Shown here one piece after another: positions 10,241 to 19,000 of a stretch of 64,000 bases of DNA (position 1 is its first letter; every line of letters begins with the position of its first letter). The position numbers and the translations under genes were made by a program. Under the pieces are notes generated by a model. The model saw nothing but the letters and a program-made list of their open reading frames with translations, searched no databases and was not told where the DNA came from. Source of the stretch: Paramacrobiotus metropolitanus (taxonomy: Eukaryota > Tardigrada > Eutardigrada > Parachela > Macrobiotidae); the NCBI RefSeq assembly GCF_019649055.1, contig NW_026570251.1:992001-1056000 (forward strand), in the 5' to 3' direction.

Positions 10241-10328
10241 TTCATCCGGTGTTTATCCAGAATCGTGCAAACACAAGCAGGGATATAAGTGTACCTAGTG
10301 TATTACGCTTCGACGCAACGGTATCACA

Positions 10329-10985
10329 ATGTTAACCACACCGTTCTTTGTCGCATTTACCGGCGCCTTCTTCTGGCTACCACTGGCGCACAGCAGTCTC
10401 CGTGGAGCAGTTTGACGGGCGGAACACCAAGTGATGACCCTTTCAATGTCGGCGACTCACAGACGGTAAGCAGCGTGGATTAAATTGCAACCGCTATGGC
10501 ACCGTAGGCGTAACGTAACGGTCAATGCTGTCAGATCATTGCAGATCTAAGGCCAGCAACCTGGTAATCTAACGGTAATGAGTGCTGCTACGAAGGCAGA
10601 AAGCCTTTCTAATATTTTTGATTAAGTATGCAACGGTTACAACAGTCCCGACGCATGCAACCACAATCGCTTCGTTGTTGCGCAGGCGTGATACGCGTAA
10701 ACAACTTAACATTGATTTGTTTAGACTAAGAACACTCAAGTCAACTCGCTACGGGATCACGCCCGCAGCGACCGTGTCAAGCGCTACGCCTCCTCAAACT
10801 GCCGCGACATCATCTCGGCGTCCATCGTGGCGTACAAGCCCTGCTACCGCATCGTAATGGCCGGTTACAACAAGCAGCAAATGCCGGGAGACGCGCGGCT
10901 ACGTGTACGTAGAACTGGCGGCCTGTCTGGTTGAAGTCACCGGCACCGACCGCAGCAATCTCTTCGCCGTCAACAAGAAGAGCAA
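10329..10985 (+). pseudogene. Four-cysteine secreted protein, gene B, broken
   Basis: It is clearly homologous to gene C. Exon 1 starts at an ATG (10329) but runs into TGA because the frame shifts before the conserved linker. The linker (SPWSSLTGGTPSDDPFNVGD) is readable only in another frame up to the donor gtaagc at about 10466. Exon 2 (about 10735-10985) starts in frame with NTQVNSL, keeps the first two cysteines, then has a one-base insertion near 10865 that shifts the last two. Its 3' end diverges to a Lys/Asn-rich run instead of the conserved ending. At least two frameshifts plus a lost C-terminus make this a pseudogene. The upstream region and TATA box are still well kept, so decay may be recent. 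Confidence 0.75.
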
Positions 10986-11346
10986 CAAGAAAAGGTTTTC
11001 ATTGCGAAGAAATGAACCTTTATTGTACGCAACAGCATCCTAGTAAATTTTTCGGGCGCAATTCACTTTCTACGTTGTATTTGTATTTGTTTTTGTGCTT
11101 CTGTAATTGTTGTATTGTAAAAATGGTCTAGAAGAATACAAAAGCGTATGTGAGTAAATGTAACCAGTATTTGACTGGTTAGCATGACCAATACGACAAG
11201 TGTACAATACACTTTTGTTGCTAACACCACAAAAATTCTCCCGGTGATTTGATTAAACCAAAATCGAATTTATCGTTTAAGTAGTGCAGTGAAGTAGCGA
11301 AGAACACAGTGTTGCAATTCAACTGAATTTGAAGTAGGACAGTCAG

Positions 11347-11664
11347 TTACGAAGCGTCAAGCATAACATCGATTATGGGATTTAGAAAAATAAGCGCGTT
11401 AGCCTCCAATTCGGCGATCCCCAACAAGTCACCTTTCGCTCTATTTAAATTACTGTGCACTGTAAGAATAGCTTGTAATAGTTTTAGGAATAGTTTTTTC
11501 TCTGCGTGTACGTCATTACACTTTTTGCTTTGTTGTTGCTGAGGTTGTTCTCCAACTGACCAGACTCTCAAGTGCCCTGAGGTCTTGTCTTCACAGTAAT
11601 TAAAATAGATTAACCTGTTAGGTATAGAATCGAATAGGTGATAGCGAAGAAAAGTGTCATCTTT
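11347..11664 (-). CDS. Unknown coding exon
   Basis: About 106 codons are open to a TAA at 11347 without an in-frame ATG near the 5' end, so this is probably a terminal exon. The translation looks genuine. It contains HLFDSIPNRLIYFNYCEDK, a Gln run (PQQQQ), then amphipathic helices (EKKLFLKLLQAIL, GIAELEANALIFLNP) and ends MLDAS. A possible acceptor (aaag) lies near 11665. It sits between genes B and C on the opposite strand and is unrelated to the four-Cys family. It may be a remnant. No family recognised. Confidence 0.4.
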   Translation of the reverse strand, partial: KDDTFLRYHLFDSIPNRLIYFNYCEDKTSGHLRVWSVGEQPQQQQSKKCNDVHAEKKLFLKLLQAILTVHSNLNRAKGDLLGIAELEANALIFLNPIIDVMLDAS

Positions 11665-11764
11665 TCTTTATAACGGAAAAACTCTTAAATTAATTGAATG
11701 AAAGGAAGGCCAAATGGTTCCTAAATAAACAGGCCCAACGCCAAACATTAAACATGCCACTTCT

Positions 11765-12355
11765 GCAAATTTTCCAGCAAATGACGTCAAAACGCCATCG
11801 AAATGAGCGGCCTGTGCGGATCTGTCTGTAAGGCGGCGACAGGCTGTCACATTAATTGTATTATGCTTGTCTGGATATCCGGTAATTCCAGACAGCTGCG
11901 AAATGATGTAATTTCCGTGTGCTCGATGCAATAAATGCCCGGCAGCGACAAACCGACTTTTTTACACCAACTGCATACAAACTGTGTTTTTTTTGTGGAT
12001 GTACACGTGTGAATCATGGCTGATGATAATTCGCTGATGGGTTGCATCAACCTGGTAATCATGATTAATTACGTATGTCACCTGTGGAATTTATGAGCAT
12101 TTGATTTCGTCGTATATGTTTTTTTCCAAGGAACGTGTGCGCAATGGAACATGCACGGCGTCTTGGTCTTTATTTTGGTCGACCGCTTTTTTCGGTAAGG
12201 GGTGATTTACGACCACCTTGACCTTTTTACGTGTCAAGGGCGAATGTTTTGTATATATAAAGGAACATTAGTCCTAAGTTTTTTCAGTAGTTCGTTCAAA
12301 TACAAACAGCAACAAACTTTTCCAGTGTTTCACTTTTAAACGCAACGGTATTACA
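11765..12355 (+). repeat. Duplicated upstream module, copy 2 (gene C)
   Basis: Counterpart of 9710-10328 with the CRE-like TGACGTCA at 11782-11789 and micro-ORF 12016-12096. It is 567 bases from the octamer end to the ATG of gene C, against 593 for gene B. Confidence 0.75.
12252..12261 (+). promoter_or_regulatory. TATA box of gene C
   Basis: tatatataaa about 95 bases before the ATG. Transcription would start near 12285. Confidence 0.65.
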
Positions 12356-13006
12356 ATGTCGAGCGTACTCTTCTTTGTCGCATTAACCGGTAGTTTCCTG
12401 CTGGCGACAAATGCCGCACAATCCCCATGGAGCAGCTTAACAGGCGGAGCACCAAGTGATGACCCATTCAATGTCGGTGACGCGCTGACGGTAAGCAAAG
12501 TCAGTTGTATGGCAAACACAACAACAACGTAAGCGTATCGTGATGTTGGATGCCACCAGTGCAATCTAAGGCTCGTAACCTTTTTGTATTCCAAAGGTAA
12601 AGCTAGCGGTTGCTAATGCAGTTTACGTACCGTAACCTATAGATAATCTATCAGCAGCGGTAACAGCAGTCTCGACGCATGTAACCGTGGTAACGTTCGT
12701 TTCATTTGTGTAATAAATTGATTTGTGTAGAATGTGAACACACAAGTCAACTCGTTACTGGATCACGCCCGCAGCGACCGTGTCAAGCGCTACGCCTCGT
12801 CCGACTGCCGCGACATCATCTCGGCGTCCGTTGTGGCGTACAAGCCCTGCTACCGCATCGTAATGGCCGGTTACACCAGCAGCAAATGCCGCGAGACGCG
12901 TGGCTACGTGTACGTGGGACTGGCGGCCTGTCTGGATGACGTCAGCGGAACCGACCGCAGCAACCTCTTCACCGTCTACGAAGCCTGGAAGAGCCTGGAC
13001 TTGTAA
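12356..13006 (+). CDS. Four-cysteine secreted protein, gene C
   Basis: Exons 12356-12490 and 12731-13006 join in phase 0 (gtaagc ... tgtgtag) and give 136 residues. The signal peptide is MSSVLFFVALTGSFLLATNA. The linker with SDDPFNVGDALT ends exon 1. Exon 2 begins NVNTQVNSLLDHARSD and carries the four cysteines in SSDC, KPC, SSKC and AACL, ending WKSLDL. It is the most intact member of the plus-strand pair and has an intact TATA box and CRE-bearing module upstream. It may be the functional sister of pseudogene B. Function is unknown. Two-exon structure with the signal peptide on its own exon is constant in the cluster. Confidence 0.85.
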
Positions 13007-13518
13007 ATGCTGCCGGCATCCGCAAATACAGCATACTCACTGGTGGCGGTTTTTGTCGGCAATAACGTACAAAGATTTATCATGTAGCGCTTAATTAGGT
13101 TCGCGTGGTGTATGGTGTTTATTTAGCTGTCACGAGTGACGGTTGTTTCTGGGGTGATGAATAACTGGAACGGACAGAATATACAGTCTCCCAATATTCC
13201 TCAACAATAAAAAAATTTAACAACTGAATTCAACCTGTCGGTTCACTATTAAAAAATCCAGTAATTAAATTAAGAAACGTGACAAGAACATATAACCAAA
13301 GCGCGTAAAAAATCTTGGTTCGAAAAGAGAAGCGCTTCTTTGCGCATGCGTTAAAATGAAGCGCATACTGCTTCTGTTCCTACATTTTACTGGTACAGTT
13401 TATTTGGTATAAACTTCCTAATTTTTAACTTGTTAAACACTTCAATAGAAAACCGTTTTAATGGGTGTTTTGTGAGTAATCAGGTACAGTGTATTTAGCG
13501 GCGTGCCTGGTTATCAGA

Positions 13519-13590
13519 TCAGATGCGATCACGCATCGCCTTGAGGATGATATCGCGTGAGTCTCCGTCGCTCGTGTGCCAACTAAAACA
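13519..13590 (-). CDS. Short terminal exon, unknown
   Basis: After an acceptor (ggcacag) the frame reads CFSWHTSDGDSRDIILKAM and ends RDRI then TGA, 24 codons including stop. Composition and GC content match other exons here. I could not find the preceding exon, so this may be the end of a decayed gene. Confidence 0.3.
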   Translation of the reverse strand, partial: CFSWHTSDGDSRDIILKAMRDRI

Positions 13591-13785
13591 CTGTGCCGCC
13601 ACAATTTAATATTGGCAGGTTTTATTGGACGTTTTTGTCTTGACTGTCTTTTGCCTAGATGTGAACAAAAAGCAAACAGCAGCTGCAGAGTAGCGGCAAG
13701 CGTGAAACCTGAGCAATATACACATCGAGCAATATACTTCGCCTTCGGGCATGTTTATCATCATTACGTCTTGTAAAAAGCGTAA

Positions 13786-13862
13786 ACGATGCCGGTATTT
13801 TCGTAAACGATGCCGGTATTTTCGTAAAAGCGTAAACGATGCCGGTAAACGATGCCGGTAGT
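13786..13862. repeat. Tandem repeat of gtaaacgatgccggta
   Basis: About four to five copies of 'cgtaaacgatgccggtatttt' in 77 bases. The minus-strand frames over it are repeat translations (ASFT/KIP). Confidence 0.8.
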
Positions 13863-14225
13863 TTTTCACAGCGTGAAGCGTTTAAGCGGTAGGAAAACTG
13901 AAGGGGAATTATGAACAAAAAACTTTTCTATCGCGAAACCGTGCTGTGAGACCCGATGAATGCTAATATGCCGGTTACTGTTACGTGTTCGTAATCGAAG
14001 GAAATCAGCGGTTCCGTCGAGTTAAAGATTACCAGTTTATTGCACAAAAAGCAAGACAAGATAAAGACTCAGTGATACACTGAATTACAGCACTTGATTA
14101 TGAACGCCCAAAAAACGGCTGACAAGCGATACGAGCTCGTACAATTACATGTATGAACACTACAGAAATTATGTACAGTAACTAATGGCTAGCTGCGCCG
14201 ACGATGGACCTTGTGGCGTGTTTTT

Positions 14226-14868
14226 TTACAGATCGAGATTTCTCCATGCACGGTAGATGGTTAAGAGGAAATCCCGATCGTCCCCGCTGGTCTCGTCCAG
14301 GCAGGCGGCCAGTCCTTCGTAGACCGTGTAGCGGTTGGAGCGGCACTTACTGCTCGTGTAACCGGCATCCACCAGGCTCTTGCACGGCTTGAAGGCCGCC
14401 ACCGCCAACACCATGATCTCCTTGCAATCGGTCGAAGCGTAACGTTTCACGCGGGACACCGGGGAGCGGTCGATCAGGGAGCGAACGCGTAACAGCAGCT
14501 GATTGGCCTGAAAACAACGAGAAAGGTCACAATTCGTGGCTGGTTAACTTCAGATAATCGCATATAACTGGGTCTCTATGCCGTTATTAAAAGGCTGTAG
14601 CGAAATTTAAAGTGCGTAGTTATGGGTGCAGTATCGAGTATCAATACTAAGTGAAACCGTTGGTGACCCGCTGTAGCCATCGCTTACCAGAAGGTGACCG
14701 CTAGTAACCAGAGTAAAAAAGACAGCCGCACACGCTAGAACATTGGTAACCTACGTTAACGGAGTATGTTTCGCCCAGAGCCGCGTCGTTATTAGCGGCA
14801 ATGGCGGTAGCAGCGGTGACGGCTGTTAATACAAGCAGACAAACCGTTACAGGCGACATGGTTGACAT
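14226..14868 (-). CDS. Four-cysteine secreted protein, gene D
   Basis: Exons 14868-14755 and 14507-14226 join in phase 0 (gtaggt ... ttttcag) and give 131 residues. The signal peptide is in MSTMSPVTVCLLVLTAVTA. The linker (GETYSVN) is shorter than in A and C and lacks DPF. Exon 2 has the four cysteines in TDC, KPC, SSKC and AACL, keeps AGYTSSKCR, and ends WRNLDL. It is the most diverged member and lacks the duplicated upstream module, but has its own TATA box (14956-14963) with a TGACGTC site just upstream. It is likely the older branch of the cluster. Confidence 0.8.
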
Positions 14869-14955
14869 TTAAAATTTACTAAGGAAAATTTGATTCAGCT
14901 TGATAAGAAAGTTGGAGAAGTTATGGGAAAGATACAGTGTTCCGTGTTCCCCTGC

Positions 14956-14963
14956 TTTTTATA
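14956..14963 (-). promoter_or_regulatory. TATA box of gene D with nearby TGACGTC
   Basis: TATAAAAA on the minus strand, 88 bases upstream of the ATG, with a CRE-like TGACGTC at 14970-14976, reminiscent of TGACGTCA in the B and C modules. Confidence 0.55.
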
Positions 14964-15656
14964 CCGCTCTGACGTCTCTCCTTGAGCTCACGCAAGGTGA
15001 ATTTTTTTGCTGATAAACATCAAATTTATTACTTTGTTTTTCTTCCAGTTACCACGTAATACGCACGGAATCCTTCCCACTTCCAGCGGAACAGTGTCAG
15101 TTTGTACGTACTCTGTTGCATCTTTACCGTATTAAGCTTAAACTGTACGGTTGAGGGACAAAAATGCATGGAAAAATAACCGACCAATCAGATTATTTGT
15201 TTTCCATAATTCTCGTAAAAAACTATGTGGCAGTGTGTTACGAAAATTTTACCGGTCGATCTAGGCACCCTCCATCGGTGAGCTAGTAAACAAACCGTTT
15301 GTGGTGGGAAATTGCGTGATGATACCATGATCGGCAGTGTCTGTTGACGAGATACGTTTGCCCGCGGGATGTTGATCATTTTTTTATTAGCGCTGGTTTT
15401 TCTAATGTACGTCATATCCGCGTGATTTTTTATTACCGCTCATCGGTAACATTTTGTCATGCAGCGCTCACGCAAGTCTGCCGTATTGTTTTCTTCAACA
15501 TGCAATAAGACAGATAAAACTACCGAGATTGCATAAAGTATACATACGGTATCGGATACCACAACACAAATAAACAGCAAAAAATAAATTGTTAAAATTT
15601 ATTTCATCGTCAGAATTCACCTGTGCTTTAGTGCAACGTATTATGTACAGTATTGT

Positions 15657-15742
15657 GAACTATGTTTCATGAAACATAGTTCGAAATTTCCTTTGTGCTT
15701 GTACAGAATGATCATTCTGTACAAGCACAAAGGAAATTTCGA
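15657..15742. repeat. Two adjoining perfect palindromes (26 and 62 nt)
   Basis: Positions 15657-15682 form a perfect 26-nt palindrome centred on catg. Positions 15681-15742 form a perfect 62-nt palindrome (arms start tcgaaatttcctttgtgctt) centred at 15711/15712 with no spacer. They overlap by two bases. No gene covers them. Confidence 0.9.
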
Positions 15743-16066
15743 TAAACAAAGGAAATTAGTGTAGAGGGAAATTAACCAATATTTAATAGTAATCGAATAG
15801 GTTCATCCAAAAATAATTTAAAGTATGCAATATGCGTCTATTAAGGTACATAAGCTTATGATAACATTAAAATGTGTTGTAAAAACTGTAGATTCGGATA
15901 CGTTTATTTGAACCGTTCACCACAGTGCTGCAAATCACGGGATTTTCACACCACCGAATTTCCTCAGTTTATCAGAAAATCAGTAAATCTTTATAATTAT
16001 TTTAACAATCGTATTTATGTGTACAATACTGGCACGCAAAATAAAGCAAAAACAGTTTTTAAAAAT

Positions 16067-19000
16067 TCACTGCTCGCCATCTTTTTTCTCGGCGTCCTGT
16101 AGTGACCGGTACACACGAATCATGTACTCGATAAATGCCGTAAAGTACGTCATACACTTGGCCGACAGATTGGTGGCGAACTCGATGGACGTCGTGTCGG
16201 ACAGTCCCGGACGTTGATCGCTGACGTCGAAGCTGCCGCGACTGCACACGATGCGCACCATGTCGTTCATGGAGCGCCGCTCCCGTACGCCCAACTGCTC
16301 CAGGATCCAGCGGTGCAGATTGAACTGGACCGTGCGGCAGTCGAAACTGTTGTCGCCGTTGTACACCGCCGTGGTGGCGCTGATCAGTTCCATGTTGGTC
16401 TCGCTGATGTTGAGGTGGCCGCGTCGGCATTCCAGGGTGAAACGGTCCATGGTGAAGCACTGGACGCTGGGTGACATTGGTGACAAAGTCGGCGAACCTG
16501 ACGACATTCAAATTTTACGACATTGGTGACAAAATCGGCAAATTAGTAATGGCGGCGAATTTGAAAACAATATTAGCGACACTGGTGACAAACTTTTACG
16601 ACATTGGTGACAAAGAGGATGCTGGGAAATCTAGCAATACCAGTGAAAAAGTTCACGAACCTGGCGACAGTTGTGAGAAACTTGACGATGTTGGCGACAC
16701 ATTTGGAGACAAATTTTGCGACACCGACGACACACTTGGTGCCGCTGTCGTTGTCACCATTGTCGGTTTTGCATTCGTGTCGAACACCGGGAGATCCGTT
16801 GGTAGCACGAATCCATCGCTCGTCGCCGCCCGTGCCGTGGTTGACACTGTTGTCGCAACTGTGGAAATGTCCACTGCCTTGTTTAAACTAAGAATCGGTG
16901 TCGTGGTGGATTCGGTCAGCGTTGCGTTGAAATCCGTCGAGTTGTTGATGATGACCGAGACGTTTTGGCTGTGTTGCACGTTATGTTTGGTAGTGGAGTT
17001 GGGCTTCCGGTGTGTGAACATGAGGGCGCTGGTGATAAAGTCCAGGATGGCGTCGGTGAACATGGCCGACACGTTGCCCTTGACGTTGGGATTGTCGGTG
17101 AATTGCAGTGACGTCATCGCAGTTGTGTTACCTAAGGAATTACCAATATAATCAAAATTATTATTTTCACCGATTCTCGTGCGCGCAGTTTGAACTGTAA
17201 CAATTATTGTGGAAGGAGAACTTTGCCGGTTAAAATTTTCCGAAGGTCTAATCGAGAAATATACGTCCAAAAATTGCCAGCTTAAATAACACAGCTATAT
17301 TCACTGATACACTGTATTAAATCATACACGTGTAAAAAAAAATATTTATTTTTCGGCGCACAAAGAATAACTACAAAATCGAAAGATACTTTCGAGACAT
17401 TTTGTCCTAGAAATAAGACAAGGTGTTTTGTACCGGAGATCTGTGTGGTGTTGGCTGGGGTGGTTGCCGCGGTCGTTGTACTGGTTTCCGTCGTGGTTGG
17501 CGGCGTCACAGTCGTGCTTGTTGTGGTAGCATTTGTCGTCGTCGCCGTTGTCACTGTTGTTGTGACCGTGGTCGTTTCGTCATCCTCCGGGTTCTCCGGC
17601 TCGCTTTCTGTAACGGCCGCCGCGGTCGTTGTCATATCGGGAAAGGGTAGACTGGGGGTTTCGCACAGGACACCGTAGCGGAAAGTGTCGCAATCGGTGG
17701 CGCGCCACTGTCCCACCACGGCGCTCATCTCGGCGCATTCCCGCGGGTCGCTGACCGTACTAGGCCGTGGTTCCCCTATTAACGGCAGCAGTGGGAGATA
17801 AGACTACGTGTGATCTTTAATTCTATACCGGGAATATAACTGATATACAAAAATACTTAAATTATTATTGGTAATTGTAGCAGCAATATGCGATATTCTA
17901 AAACAATAACTATCATATACACCAATACACCATCAAACGCGGCAAGCTTCTAATACTGTATGTACTACGTATTGCATAATTTTATACAGATTTACAGACG
18001 GACTTATCACGGTTAAATTTATTAATAGAGGTTGTTTAAAACAGTTTCCAATAAATTTTACTAATGAAGATTATTTGAAATAGTTGAGAATTGAAATTCT
18101 CGTTTTATGTACAGAGTACTGCTGCTACTGCACACCCCTTGTCAACGAAAAGAAATGTAGAAGTTTTAACCCGAAAATTAGTAAAAAAAAGTTTGGAAAG
18201 CTTATACAGCTCTATCGCACCAAGTGTGGACACTTTTTCTCAAAAATCACTAAAGGTCAGGAGTCGACAAATTTATAATTATTTTATTTTGATATGGTTG
18301 CTGCATGTGTTTAGCATGTTTTGCATTTTGGTTTGCCCTGCTGAAAGCGTGTTCTAATTTACTGCGATATAAAGATCAAAACCGACCGGTTTTAAAATTT
18401 GGCTCGACCCATTGACTATGGTTGCCATCTTCCGACTTAAAATTTGTTTAAAAATTTCACTGATGCCGCAAAGCAAAATTAATACGTTAGGGCTGTTTCG
18501 CAACCAAGGCTCTTGCGATATATGCAGGACACCTATCGAATCCCATGAAGCCTGCGTGACCTTTGCAAAGTTACGGCGGGCCTCGTTATATACGGGGATG
18601 ACCTCCTTTGCGCCTTCGACGAACAGCCGCCGAATGTCGCAAGCACCCGTTCTTGGTAAAATCTCATTCAGAAGGTATTGGGCGTCTTTTTTAAGCTTTT
18701 CGTCCGCACAGTAAGCCCGAGGCATCTCGTTCCAGCAACATTAAGCAGCAGTCTTAGCTTTTTTTAGTCGCCGCTTTAATGGTTTTTTCTTCCATTCGTC
18801 CGGCACTTATACCTACTCGCCTGTGTTCTTGATATTTGTCAACACTCTAAAATAAGCTAACGTGACCCACGACTGATTCATGGAAGTTATCAGTTCGAGG
18901 TCACTCAGCTCCATGTGCTAGGCAACCGCATTTCTCGGTATGTCCTTTTTACCATAGAAGTCTATGGGAGAACCACTTTCTTCCGGGATCACCGCAAGCA

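Larger units (their letters stand above)
9710..10328 (+). repeat. Duplicated upstream module, copy 1 (gene B)
   Basis: This block aligns with 11765-12355. Shared landmarks are TGACGTCA (9729-9736 and 11782-11789), 'gtctggatatccggtaa', 'gcgaaatgatgtaatttcc', 'ggatgtacacgtgt', 'tcgctgatgggttgcatcaacctggta' and the TATA region. It precedes gene B as the other precedes gene C, so promoter and gene duplicated together. Conservation is uneven, with the CRE-like octamer and the 9950-10010 part best kept. Gene A lies just beyond it in the opposite direction, so the module could serve both. Confidence 0.75.

Noticed and set aside
15029-15121. 30-codon minus ORF (MQQSTYKLTLFRWKWEG)
   Set aside because: Protein-like but short, isolated and upstream of gene D's TATA box. 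No support beyond the open frame.
16251-17151. Plus-strand ORF of 226 codons with repeated 'DIGDK'
   Set aside because: It reads through the minisatellite and antisense of lectin exons 4-5. The minus-strand exons join exactly in phase.
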